52,408 nucleotides of DNA, from IMG/VR virus record IMGVR_UViG_3300024259_001058, positions 1-52,408 of that record; one strand, written 5' to 3'. The position numbers and the translations under genes are program-made. Source of the DNA: a virus. The notes below the pieces were generated by a model. It was not told the origin of the DNA. It made no database searches and worked only from the letters and a program-made list of their open reading frames with translations. Positions 32,883-41,408 of the stretch are shown one piece after another (the first letter of the stretch is position 1; each line of letters starts with the position of its first letter).

Positions 32883-35047
32883 TACACGTCCACCGTCTCA
32901 TACTCTAGGATGATCGCCACGATGGTCCCCATCGCCGTGCCTTCCACCGTGACCTGACAGGCGTATCCCGAGGCATCGGAGAAGCCGTACCAGTACTGGT
33001 CGTCCGACCCTGGAGCGCCCGCTGCGGGCAACTGTGTCGCGGTACTGCTATGGTTGATGAAGCCCTTTACCGTCAGCGAGGACTCCACACCGCCAATCTG
33101 AAGCACCCGAAGCCCGTGGAACTGCGCCCGCACAGGCAACGTCACCAAGGGGGACTTCCAAAGCGACGTTATGGCGGCGCTAGCGAAGTCCGTAGCATCG
33201 GTCGTGTCCGCCTCGATAACGAAGCCGTTGCCGAAGAGTCCCGCGTAGAACTCCCGTGACCGTGGGTAGTCCCAGGAGTAACAGAAGACCGAGCGCCCGC
33301 GCTGCCCACGCCAGAGATTCAGAAGCGTGTCGAAGACCACCTCGCGGTCGTTGCGGTAGATAGAATACGCATACACGGTCGATGCCGCATCCGTTCCTTG
33401 TTCCCACGTTATCCTATCGTTAGCGTCATCGACGGTAGTGACTACCCCGTGATACTGCTCGGGCAGCGTGTTCTGGATATGGTCGCCGATGGCCACTCCC
33501 GACAAATCCCAAGCGGTGCCGTCGCTCACTGCGAGTGGCGTCCCCGTCCCGAATACCCGGGTCCCCGCGCTGCCGGTAGTCAGTGTCCCCGTCGTCGTGG
33601 TGATAGCCGTTCCAGACGGATAAGCCAGCCAGTACTCGTTGCCCTTTACCCCCGCCACCGGCATCCGCGCCCAGTACAGCTTGATGTCCTTAAGCGACTC
33701 GTTCACGGGGAGCGACACGGGCTGTGCCTGCGCACCATCGAACTTGTAGACTTGGTTGTCCTGTGCCAGGAAGTAGATCGCGTTGCCTAGCTTCTGAATC
33801 GTCCTCGGGTAAGGGCAGCCTATCCCGGCCAGTGCAGTGTCGACACGAATCGTCTGCCGGTCACTTCCCGTTATACGGAAGACATCGGTGTTCGTGAAGA
33901 CGATGAGTGCGTTCCCGGACGGCCCCTCCACAATCCCCGTAATATGCGAGTCGCCGCTACCGATGTCCACGTAGTCGTTCGTTCGGAACCAATCGGGCAG
34001 CACCGCCGTCGACGTGCGGTGCGAGAACCTAACTCTGCGTGGGAGAACCACACACCACAGCCGGTTCTTCCACGACTCGAAGTACGCCACCGGGTCGCTT
34101 AGAACAGCATGGCTCGTGGTGTTGTTCGCGGAGCCTATGGTGTAGGCAGTCGCCCCCGCCGCGTTCAGATTATGCTCGGTGGCGTCGATGTCCACGAACT
34201 CTGTGCTGGTGGCACTGTCCTTCGTTAGCGCCGCGACAAACAGCAACGAGGCGGCGGCGGCCGCACCAGTCGACGCCTGGCCGGTCGTTCGATAGACACG
34301 ATATTGGTCGAATCCCTCGTCCACCGTCTCCGTGAGAGTAATACGGACAGTCCGGTTCGTCCCGTCTGTCTGAACGGTATCTCGGATGATGTCCGTCTCG
34401 ATGCCGTAGGTGCTGTTGTAGTAGGTGTAGCCTGCGCCGTACCAGCTGGACGCGTCCAAATCGGTCCCGGTGGCGTTGTTGTTGACCGCTAGCGTGATCG
34501 CAGCAGGGGCAGCGGAGCCTACTTGATAGACCTTCGACGGCCCGGTCAACGCAGAGGCGCTGTCCCCCCACATCATCCCGAAGCCGCTGATCGACGCGTT
34601 CATAAATATGCGCTGGTTGAACACCAACGCCTTCATGTTCAGCTGCTCCAAGCCCCACGGCGGGATGCTGCTGTCCGCGTTGGTACTGGCGTTCTTGACC
34701 TCTTCGATGGTGTTGTTGCTGTTCCGCGCGCCTGCGCCGTCAGGGACGGCCTGAAGGCGGGAGAGCCCCGCTGCGTTCAGTTGCATCGCTACACGGTTAG
34801 AACGGACTGATGGGTTTGAGGCCGTAGTGCCATCAGTAACCACCGCGCTGATGGCGGTGACAGGGCCGGACTCTTCGGTCACGGCGTTGAACTTGAAAGA
34901 CCCGCCCCGAGGGGCGAGCCTTCCATGCCGGTCTACCTTGAAGTTCCGCAGCTCCTCAGAGACGCCCTCGATGCGGCCTCCTCGAAACCCGTAGAACTCG
35001 TCCATGCCCTGGGCGAAGTTCGACCAGACCACACGTTGGCGTGCCAC
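32882..35047 (-). CDS. Probable tail hub or nozzle protein, 721 aa
   Basis: Starts MARQRVVWSNFAQGMDEFYG, a basic N-terminal arm, followed by repeating beta-rich segments through to the end. Examples are RLAPRGGSFKFNAVTEE, VAYFESWKNRLWCVVLPRR and TGIVEGPSGNALIVFTNTD. The pattern of short repeated blades is what beta-propeller tail nozzles of short-tailed phages show (T7 gp12 or P22 gp10 type). The gene lies between the adaptor region and the fibre, where such proteins are found. The assignment is by pattern and position, not a specific motif. Confidence 0.65.
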   Translation of the reverse strand: MARQRVVWSNFAQGMDEFYGFRGGRIEGVSEELRNFKVDRHGRLAPRGGSFKFNAVTEESGPVTAISAVVTDGTTASNPSVRSNRVAMQLNAAGLSRLQAVPDGAGARNSNNTIEEVKNASTNADSSIPPWGLEQLNMKALVFNQRIFMNASISGFGMMWGDSASALTGPSKVYQVGSAAPAAITLAVNNNATGTDLDASSWYGAGYTYYNSTYGIETDIIRDTVQTDGTNRTVRITLTETVDEGFDQYRVYRTTGQASTGAAAAASLLFVAALTKDSATSTEFVDIDATEHNLNAAGATAYTIGSANNTTSHAVLSDPVAYFESWKNRLWCVVLPRRVRFSHRTSTAVLPDWFRTNDYVDIGSGDSHITGIVEGPSGNALIVFTNTDVFRITGSDRQTIRVDTALAGIGCPYPRTIQKLGNAIYFLAQDNQVYKFDGAQAQPVSLPVNESLKDIKLYWARMPVAGVKGNEYWLAYPSGTAITTTTGTLTTGSAGTRVFGTGTPLAVSDGTAWDLSGVAIGDHIQNTLPEQYHGVVTTVDDANDRITWEQGTDAASTVYAYSIYRNDREVVFDTLLNLWRGQRGRSVFCYSWDYPRSREFYAGLFGNGFVIEADTTDATDFASAAITSLWKSPLVTLPVRAQFHGLRVLQIGGVESSLTVKGFINHSSTATQLPAAGAPGSDDQYWYGFSDASGYACQVTVEGTAMGTIVAIILEYETVDV

Positions 35048-35415
35048 TAGTCGCTCCCAGCTGCTGCCGCTCCAACACCGCTGTCCTCGACATCTTCGCC
35101 CTCGTCCTCATCCTCGTCGTCCTCGTCCTCTTCGACCGGCGGCGGTTCGCCTACCACCGGGTCGTCGGGGCCGCCCTCCATGAAGTAGTACTTATCCCCT
35201 CGGGCCTCGAACCTGATGTTTCGCCCGGCGAGCTTCATCTCAACGCCAATCTCATTGATGAGCGTATTGAGATCGGCCTGTGCCCGCTCGAACATCTGGT
35301 ACTCGACGCACGCGGCCACTTCCTCCTGGCGCTTGGCCACCGTCGCCTGTGCGAAGTTGATGGCCCCACACCGCTCTTTGGAGATCGGGTACTGCCCCGG
35401 CTTCGTCCTCGGCAT
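35047..35415 (-). CDS. Hypothetical protein with very acidic tail, 122 aa
   Basis: I start at ATG 35415 in the TGATG overlap. The first ~85 residues are helix plus strand (AQATVAKRQEEVAACVEYQM, then MKLAGRNIRFEARGDKYYF). The last ~35 are a run of Glu and Asp ending in Ala and Gly. The position in the head-tail gene cluster suggests a minor virion or assembly role. Confidence 0.6.
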   Translation of the reverse strand: MPRTKPGQYPISKERCGAINFAQATVAKRQEEVAACVEYQMFERAQADLNTLINEIGVEMKLAGRNIRFEARGDKYYFMEGGPDDPVVGEPPPVEEDEDDEDEDEGEDVEDSGVGAAAAGSD

Positions 35416-35606
35416 CACTTCTTCCTCGCAGGTTTCGGCTCCCCCAACAAAGCCTCAAACCGTTGCTGCATCGCCTTACGCTCGTTGAGACGTTCCATGT
35501 CCCACTTGTCGAGCAGAGGCGTAGCGAAATCCTTCACGCCCGTGGGCTTCCGGCTCCCGTGCTTCTTCCGATAGGCCGCTTCCATCGGCCCGCGCTTACG
35601 AGGCAC
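35415..35606 (-). CDS. Small basic protein, 63 aa
   Basis: Overlaps both neighbours. Very rich in Lys and Arg (KRGPMEAAYRKKHGSRKP), with a helical second half (LNERKAMQQRFEALLG). It could bind DNA or the acidic tail of the next protein. No family is recognised. Confidence 0.6.
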   Translation of the reverse strand: MPRKRGPMEAAYRKKHGSRKPTGVKDFATPLLDKWDMERLNERKAMQQRFEALLGEPKPARKK

Positions 35607-36033
35607 TTGTCATTACCGTAGCCACTGTGCCAGCAGCCACGGTCCCCGCTACGGTGAATGCTGCGGTGAGCCTTAGCTGGCTCCCGATGGCTCGCGCAGC
35701 CGTCGCATCGTCCGCTAGCGTAAGCGCGGGCGTATACGCGGCGTTGGCCATTGTGCTGCCGTTGAGCACCACCTGCCGGGTGGGCGCTGACGCGTTATCT
35801 GCATTGTCCCAGTGGATGTTGCAGAGCGCCTGCCACGTCCGCCCGTCGTCATACGTAGTCTGAAGGGTGAAGTCTACCTCGTTGGTAGCCGCCAAGGTCA
35901 GATTAGCGGTGTTCTGAATCGTAAGCACCGCCAGCGTATGACCCTGGGGCACCATCACCGGGACAGTCTCCTGCGCCGTCGTAAACGCCGAGGCAGTCAA
36001 CCCCAGGTCCTGAACGCGCCTTGCGTTCTTCAT
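35596..36033 (-). CDS. Beta-rich small virion protein candidate, 145 aa
   Basis: Alternating hydrophobic and Thr/Ala residues through most of the length (PQGHTLAVLTIQNTANLTL, then FTLQTTYDDGRTWQAL) suggest a beta sandwich. Similar small proteins of structural operons decorate capsids or tails. It lies two genes before the tail hub, five bases after the adaptor gene. Role inferred from position. Confidence 0.65.
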   Translation of the reverse strand: MKNARRVQDLGLTASAFTTAQETVPVMVPQGHTLAVLTIQNTANLTLAATNEVDFTLQTTYDDGRTWQALCNIHWDNADNASAPTRQVVLNGSTMANAAYTPALTLADDATAARAIGSQLRLTAAFTVAGTVAAGTVATVMTSAS

Positions 36034-36037
36034 TCAT

Positions 36038-37648
36038 CTACTCCCAGCTGTTGCTGTCTTCAAAGTACAGCCGAGGGTTGCCCGGCCCCCACGTCCTATT
36101 GATTCTGATGTCTGAGGGCCACGGTGTCAAGTCTCCTATGCTACCGTAGCCGTCTTTCTGTCTCTGACGTAGCATGTCCATCACGCGGTTCACCTGAACC
36201 TGATACCGAGCCTCATACTGAGCCGCATCGTCCAACGAGTTCTGGCGCTTACCGAGGCATATTGCTACCGTCTTGAACCGAATCGCCGAGATGGCCGCCG
36301 TCGGGAACGGGACCACGTTGGAGTCGTCCACAAACGCGGGTATCGTTACCGCAGCACGCACCCGGAACGCCTCGGTGCGGTTATACGCATGGACCTTGAA
36401 CAGCATGTCGTTCGTGCCTGCTGTCCACGACGAGCCGTTGTGCGTGGCGTCGTTGCCGTTGTCATAGCCACCGTCGTCGTCATACTGCCACGTGTAGTGG
36501 TTGTCGATGTCGTCGGTTGCGCCGTAGTAGGCGCTCTGCGTCGGTATCTCGGCAGTTAGCCAATAGGCCGTGTTCGCCGCCAGCATGAACGGCTCTTCAA
36601 AATAGAACTCAGCCCACCCGTTCTCACCCGGCGTAGCGTTGGCTGCCTTCGCCCGGAACGACGCCAGCGTGCCAGACGGGACGGAAGCGGAGTCCGTCTC
36701 AATCCGAACCACCATCGCACCGATTGGCCCGTCCGTAGGCGCGTCCGTTATCGTCTTCGTAGACGCCCCCAGCCTGATAGACACGCCCGAAATAACCGTA
36801 TCGCGCCGAAGCAGGAACTTCTGCCCGGCCTTCTGGTTCGTGTCTGAGACGTTCCCGATTCCGTGGGTTCCGTCCGACGCGGACGTATGCTCGATAACAG
36901 CCGTCTGATCGGTCGAAGATGGCGCGTTGCGTAGAACCACATCTTTACGTGTGTACTCCCTCGCGCGTATCTCGTACACATCGCCAAGCTCGAAGTTGTT
37001 ACGCCCGCCGCCCTGCAACCCCGCACCGGCCGTCTGCGCCGGGAACGTCAAAGTCGTGGCGGCTATCCCGCTGGCGTCGATGGTCGCTTCGCCGTTGTCG
37101 GTCACGTTCAGGACTGCATCGCTGTTCCCGTCCGTCGTCAGGTCCCGCAACGCGGCACCCTTCTCGTTCACGACGTTCGTGCCGTCCACGAAGGACTCTT
37201 CGGTAGCGAAGGGACTACCACGGTCTGCATCTACCACCGTCGTAGCGGACCCGCTGGTGACAATGCCCCGAGTCATCAGCTTCCGTGCGTCGCGCACGGC
37301 AAAGGTGCCGGGGTTGTCGCTCGTGTTGTCCGTGTCCCGATACGCCTCTACCGAGTCCTGCGTAATCTGGTCTAGCGGCGTGTACTGGCCCGCGTCAAGC
37401 CAGTCGACCGCTAGCACCTCGATCACTTCCTTCGGCATCTGATACCGGCGCTTACCCGCCACCGGATGGAAGACGAAGTAGTTCTCAAGGAGCGCGAAGG
37501 CGTCGTGAGAGACGCAATCCTCGCACGTCTCATCCACCGCCTGCTGAAGGGCGGCGTTGATCTCGGCGTCCGTGTGCTGCCCGGCGGTAAGCTCTCCGAG
37601 TAAGCGCCGGACCTCTGTGAGCATTTCGCTGCGTATTAGCGTCGGCAT
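36038..37648 (-). CDS. Head-tail adaptor with inserted beta-sandwich domain, 536 aa
   Basis: The N-terminal ~95 residues (LIRSEMLTEVRRLLGELTAG, then QQAVDETCEDC) and the C-terminal ~80 (AICLGKRQNSLDDAAQYEAR, then DMLRQRQKDGYG) match the helical adaptor that fits between portal and tail in short-tailed phages. Between them, residues ~100-440 are beta-rich. Part of this, around AGQKFLLRRDTVISGVSIRLG, resembles the choice-of-anchor type adhesive sandwich. Such an insertion would project from the neck. ATG 37648 has GGAG upstream, and a strong UUCG-loop hairpin lies before it. Confidence 0.65.
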   Translation of the reverse strand: MPTLIRSEMLTEVRRLLGELTAGQHTDAEINAALQQAVDETCEDCVSHDAFALLENYFVFHPVAGKRRYQMPKEVIEVLAVDWLDAGQYTPLDQITQDSVEAYRDTDNTSDNPGTFAVRDARKLMTRGIVTSGSATTVVDADRGSPFATEESFVDGTNVVNEKGAALRDLTTDGNSDAVLNVTDNGEATIDASGIAATTLTFPAQTAGAGLQGGGRNNFELGDVYEIRAREYTRKDVVLRNAPSSTDQTAVIEHTSASDGTHGIGNVSDTNQKAGQKFLLRRDTVISGVSIRLGASTKTITDAPTDGPIGAMVVRIETDSASVPSGTLASFRAKAANATPGENGWAEFYFEEPFMLAANTAYWLTAEIPTQSAYYGATDDIDNHYTWQYDDDGGYDNGNDATHNGSSWTAGTNDMLFKVHAYNRTEAFRVRAAVTIPAFVDDSNVVPFPTAAISAIRFKTVAICLGKRQNSLDDAAQYEARYQVQVNRVMDMLRQRQKDGYGSIGDLTPWPSDIRINRTWGPGNPRLYFEDSNSWE

Positions 37649-37670
37649 CTACTCACTCCGAGAAGGAGGT

Positions 37671-37690
37671 GCGGGGGCCGAAGCCCCCGC
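37671..37690 (-). terminator. Stable hairpin with UUCG tetraloop before the adaptor gene
   Basis: On the minus strand GCGGGGGC and GCCCCCGC pair perfectly around TTCG. There is no T-run after it, so complete termination is unlikely. An RNA-processing, attenuation or mRNA-protection element fits better. Confidence 0.45.
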
Positions 37691-37701
37691 CGGTTGCGTC
37701 C

Positions 37702-37917
37702 CTACGCCAGGTGTGCGAGCGTGTTCGGGAGATTCGCCGTGGCCCGCCACTCCTTATACGCGGCCACGTCCCGAACGTGTGCCATCTTCGCACCCTTCTT
37801 CCCACCCTTGCCCGTCCTGCGGACAGACTCGGAGAGAAGGTCCTCGGGGATGAGTTCCTTCACCTCCTCGACACTCCGGTTCACGTCCTCTGCGATGCGC
37901 GCCAGTGTAAGCGCCAT
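37702..37917 (-). CDS. Small helical protein, 71 aa
   Basis: ATG 37917 has AAGGAG at good spacing; the frame opens further upstream without a ribosome site. The sequence TLARIAEDVNRSVEEVKELI resembles an HTH-like first helix pair. A basic Gly/Lys linker and a second helix follow. It may be a small DNA-binding or assembly protein. Confidence 0.6.
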   Translation of the reverse strand: MALTLARIAEDVNRSVEEVKELIPEDLLSESVRRTGKGGKKGAKMAHVRDVAAYKEWRATANLPNTLAHLA

Positions 37918-37928
37918 GTCTCGTCTCC

Positions 37929-38174
37929 TTAGATGCGCCCGGCGGCGCGTTGTGAGGTACGCCACGCAACGTATTCAGGACGCTGGACGATGTAGCAATC
38001 CACGCCGTCATGCTCCCGCATCGTGTGCGGTATGCCGTCCGGCGCTGTGAGCAGTTCCTCAGCCCGTTCCGGGGAGCAGGCCAGGTCGGAACATATCTCG
38101 TAGATAGCCATGTCGTCCGCCTCCATCTGCGACAGAGGTATCAGCGTCTGATATGCGGTGCGTGGCTGACTCAT
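37929..38174 (-). CDS. Small hypothetical protein, 81 aa
   Basis: Starts in a direct overlap with the head-fibre stop. The helical N-terminus (QMEADDMAIYEICSDLACSP) and following residues resemble a winged-helix fragment. It is paired with the next 71-aa gene. Function unknown. Confidence 0.6.
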   Translation of the reverse strand: MSQPRTAYQTLIPLSQMEADDMAIYEICSDLACSPERAEELLTAPDGIPHTMREHDGVDCYIVQRPEYVAWRTSQRAAGRI

Positions 38175-39340
38175 TACACCCCGCCCGTTAGGACATCGGT
38201 GGTTCCCGCCTGAAGGCGCGCGATCTCGGCTTCCATGCCCGCGACCATGCCACGCACTTCATCGTAGTTCGCGTCCACCTTGTCGTTCAGCTGACCGATG
38301 GCTCCCAAAGCGAACAGGTCGGCCTTTTGGAGGTTCCACATGAACCCGGAGCCGCCCTGCTCAGGCGTCTTGCGAGACACCACGCCGATGCGCTCCATCT
38401 CCCCGAGCCACAGAACCTGGCTAGCCTCCGTCTCGTCAAGCAGAGCGTTGATGCCGATGTCATCGTGTTCATCGAAGACCGTCACGCTCCCCGCGCCGCC
38501 GCCGAGGTCAGCGTGAATCTGCCCCACGTGGTCGATTCTGACCGCAAGGTTCGCCGCCGCAGACGTTGATGTGGTGAACTGGAACTCCGAGCCATAGGAT
38601 ACCGCTGTCGCGTCTATCCACAGCACGTCGATCTGCCCGATGGTGGTGTTGGTCGGCGTGGTTTCCTCATCATCCGCCTTGAAGATGATGCGGCCCGCCA
38701 CGTCGTTATCTGCCGCCGACGCTGACTGCTGGTTGAGTTCGATGACCGCACCAACCGCGCCCGCAGCGTTGCTGAGAGCCTGGAAGGCCGCCCCGGTCGA
38801 GTCGTTCTCTGAGATGATTCCGATGGCGTTCACCGCGTCCACGTGGTCGATCTTGACGTGGATGCAGTCCCAAGCACCCGTGTCAGCCGAGGCTGCCAGG
38901 ATGTTGAGGCCCGAACCCGTGGTCATAGCCGACGGGACGAGGTTGATGGTGTTCCCGGTGGTGTTGGTAGCCGCGATGGTGATGCCGTTACCAGTCGTCA
39001 GGGCCGACATCGAGATGTTCAGCCCGTCACCCGTGGTAAGCGAATCCCAGTCCCAGTCTCCGACCACACCGGTCGTGGTATCGGCAATCCACTGGAACGA
39101 GTCGGCCGTTGTACCGTCCGTGTCCAGCAACAGCCCCACGCCGTTGTAGTCGTGGTTGATGTTCAGCAGCGGGTTCGTCGTATCCGATGCGACGAACTGG
39201 AACTGCACCGGGAACTTGAACCGGAGGTTGTAGTTGGTCGAGTCGAGGTCCGCGCCCAGAACCATGTGGCGGTCGAGGTTGTACCCCGTGCCACGCTTTC
39301 CGCCCGTAGCAGCCCAGCTGGCTGTGTGCGTTGCCTGCAT
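38174..39340 (-). CDS. Probable head fibre or decoration protein, 388 aa
   Basis: ATG 39340 has GTGGAGAAG upstream; an in-frame GTG lies at 39364. Residues ~75-140 repeat a LTTGDGLNI / LTTGNGITI / MTTGSGLNI unit, which fits beta-helix fibres. Later, VFDEHDDIGINALLDETEAS and a C-terminal coiled coil (YDEVRGMVAGMEAEIARLQ) would trimerise it. It lies one gene after the capsid, so I favour a head fibre over a tail fibre. Confidence 0.6.
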   Translation of the reverse strand: MQATHTASWAATGGKRGTGYNLDRHMVLGADLDSTNYNLRFKFPVQFQFVASDTTNPLLNINHDYNGVGLLLDTDGTTADSFQWIADTTTGVVGDWDWDSLTTGDGLNISMSALTTGNGITIAATNTTGNTINLVPSAMTTGSGLNILAASADTGAWDCIHVKIDHVDAVNAIGIISENDSTGAAFQALSNAAGAVGAVIELNQQSASAADNDVAGRIIFKADDEETTPTNTTIGQIDVLWIDATAVSYGSEFQFTTSTSAAANLAVRIDHVGQIHADLGGGAGSVTVFDEHDDIGINALLDETEASQVLWLGEMERIGVVSRKTPEQGGSGFMWNLQKADLFALGAIGQLNDKVDANYDEVRGMVAGMEAEIARLQAGTTDVLTGGV

Positions 39341-39341
39341 T

Positions 39342-39403
39342 GTCTTCTCCACTGAGTCCCCCACGGCGCGGACGGCCCGGATGCCGCCGCCCGTGGAGAA
39401 GAC
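39342..39403 (-). promoter_or_regulatory. Hairpin that would sequester the ribosome site of the head-fibre gene
   Basis: On the minus strand, GTCTTCTCCAC (39403-39393) is a perfect 11-base complement of GTGGAGAAGAC (39352-39342). The second arm contains the Shine-Dalgarno sequence right before ATG 39340. The ~40-base loop can form a further stem. It should lower translation of the head fibre unless opened. Confidence 0.55.
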
Positions 39404-39411
39404 TGTTTGGG

Positions 39412-40263
39412 TTACTGTCCGAACTGAGCCGGGAAGCCGAGCGTGTTGCCACGGCCCGCGAACGGGAAGCCCGGGCCACCGCCGACACCGTAGGTGTAGT
39501 TCATGTTGCCGCAGGTGAGGTCAATCAAGACCAACCCGTCAGCGTCCTGATCGACACCCACCGCGCGACCGATAGCCGAGGCAAGCTCGGTCGTGGTCGA
39601 CGTAGCGGTTTCGCCCTCTGCATACCCATCCGTCGTGTCCGACGGGATGAGCAGCATGTTGTCGTCGGAGATGGCCGTGTCGTCCGTATCGAGCAGGACC
39701 ATCGTCCGCCCGGTCAGCTGCATCCAGAACCAGCCGTTGTCAGCCGGAGCGGCGTTACACACGCCCACAGCCTTGTCGTCTGGGTCCGTCGTCAGGACCA
39801 CGCGCGTCGGACAGGAGACCACGAAGTCACTGGCAGTCGTCAGCGCGGTGGCGATTGCGCCATCGTCGCTATTCCACCAGTAAACGTCCACGAGGCTGTC
39901 CGTCACGCGCTGGATGATCGGCCCGCCCTGCCCCTGGGCAGCGCCAGCGTTAATCCAGAGGAAGTAGATGTGGCCGTTGCGCGTGTCACCACGGATGTCC
40001 TGAAGGATGGCCGACGTGAAGTCGTCCGTCCCGGTCACCCGAATGGTGTCCGCCGCCGCCGCCGCATCCACGTCCGCGTCACGGATTACCCCGTTGTTCC
40101 CCGTCAGCTTCAGCACGTTGCCCTTGGCAAGCGCCGCGCCTTGGTGGTTCTGCACGCAGATGAACTGACGCCCGGAGGGCGTAGTGATGCGTTTCCCCGC
40201 CTGGTCGGGAGGCCCCTCCGTCTGCGTGAACACCTGATCGAGTCCGCCGAAATACATATCCAT
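39412..40263 (-). CDS. Hypothetical head protein, 283 aa
   Basis: Immediately downstream of the capsid gene, with AAGGAA before ATG 40263. Mostly beta-rich (QFICVQNHQGAALAKGNVLK, then VVLTTDPDDKAVGVCNAA), with a Gly-rich C-terminus. Position and composition suggest a capsid decoration or stabilising protein. No motif proves it. Confidence 0.6.
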   Translation of the reverse strand: MDMYFGGLDQVFTQTEGPPDQAGKRITTPSGRQFICVQNHQGAALAKGNVLKLTGNNGVIRDADVDAAAAADTIRVTGTDDFTSAILQDIRGDTRNGHIYFLWINAGAAQGQGGPIIQRVTDSLVDVYWWNSDDGAIATALTTASDFVVSCPTRVVLTTDPDDKAVGVCNAAPADNGWFWMQLTGRTMVLLDTDDTAISDDNMLLIPSDTTDGYAEGETATSTTTELASAIGRAVGVDQDADGLVLIDLTCGNMNYTYGVGGGPGFPFAGRGNTLGFPAQFGQ

Positions 40264-40281
40264 GTCAGGGTTCCTTCCCGG

Positions 40282-41301
40282 TTATATGGTGGAGATGTCT
40301 TCGATACGCCCCTGCCGGTGCCGGTCGGAGCATATCAAGGCGAGGTCGGAAATCACGTGACCGACCACGGAGTCGTCTTCCTGCTGGAACCCGAGGAAGT
40401 CGAAGTCCGCAGAGTTGCGGATTCCCAGCCAGAAGGAGTTGTGGTTGATGAAGACCATCTGGTTCGCCGGGGCCATCTCGTCACGGACGAATGTGGCGAA
40501 GTCGTATTCCACATTCTTGAAGCCCAGCTTCGCCAGATTCTCGTTGGTCTGCGGGTGCTGACCTTCGAGCAGGAGGTTGAAGGTGTTGAACACCTTGTTG
40601 TTCATGTAGACCATGATGTCTTCGGGGTCGTCCTCGCCGGTCCCTCGTCGGAGGTTGGCGAGCATGGCCGAGACATCTTCGAGGCCGATGCTGCGGTTCG
40701 TGCCGCTGTTCGTGTCGACGTGACCCGACCAGCGATTCAGACCGTCCACATCGTCCGTGCCGACATCGCCCACCGCGAGGCCCGCGTAGGACGCCGTGGT
40801 GTCGATGATGGTCTTCTGGCCTTGGAGCGTTTCGCCGTCAGCGCCATCGCCTGTGCCGTAGATGTCCGTGCCGATCTCGAAGACCAGCGACGAAATCGCC
40901 TCTTCCATCTGCTCGTCAATGAAGGAGAACAGGGTGTTCGCCTTGTTGCGGCCGAGCGATTTCAGAGAGTCCTGGCGCAGGAGTGCGCCGATGCCCACGT
41001 CGATGTTCCCACGGAGAGTGGGACCGTCGATCTGGACGGCGCTCGCGTAGTGCTTCCAGCCGATGGAGCCGCGCTTGACGGCCTTGCGACGGACACGCGG
41101 GAGCCGACCGTAGGACGAGTAAGTCCCGGCGGGCTGGCGTTCCGTCCAGATGCCGAACTTGACCACATCGCCTTCCCCGTAGTGGACGGCTTTGCGAATC
41201 AGGTTCGCAGCAAAGACATGCGACCTCTTGATGACCTGCTTATCGAGGCCACCCCAGGTGTAGCGTACACCCAGTTCCAGTTCCGTAAGAATCGCGGACA
41301 T
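40282..41301 (-). CDS. Major capsid protein
   Basis: 339 residues from ATG 41301, with GAGGGAAA upstream; the frame starts earlier without a ribosome site. Features fit an HK97-fold capsid. An N-terminal arm is followed by a basic loop (YGRLPRVRRKAVKRGSIGW), a long spine-like helix (NKANTLFSFIDEQMEEAISS), and a late domain with DIMVYMNNKVFNTFNLLL and MVFINHNSFWLGIRN. It follows the scaffold gene, the standard order. A 108-base gap upstream with small hairpins may tune its expression. Confidence 0.8.
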   Translation of the reverse strand: MSAILTELELGVRYTWGGLDKQVIKRSHVFAANLIRKAVHYGEGDVVKFGIWTERQPAGTYSSYGRLPRVRRKAVKRGSIGWKHYASAVQIDGPTLRGNIDVGIGALLRQDSLKSLGRNKANTLFSFIDEQMEEAISSLVFEIGTDIYGTGDGADGETLQGQKTIIDTTASYAGLAVGDVGTDDVDGLNRWSGHVDTNSGTNRSIGLEDVSAMLANLRRGTGEDDPEDIMVYMNNKVFNTFNLLLEGQHPQTNENLAKLGFKNVEYDFATFVRDEMAPANQMVFINHNSFWLGIRNSADFDFLGFQQEDDSVVGHVISDLALICSDRHRQGRIEDISTI

Positions 41302-41408
41302 TGGTTTCCCTCTCGGGTGAGCCAACTCCGCTACAGGATAACACCCCCACTATGGGGATGCGGGGCGCGTGGCCTATCCTGCTACCGCGCGCCCTAGCAT
41401 CGTCGTCG

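Noticed and set aside
39331-41397. 688-residue open frame on the plus strand
   Set aside because: It is antisense to the capsid and head genes, whose products look real and have ribosome sites. Long antisense frames are expected in GC-rich DNA.
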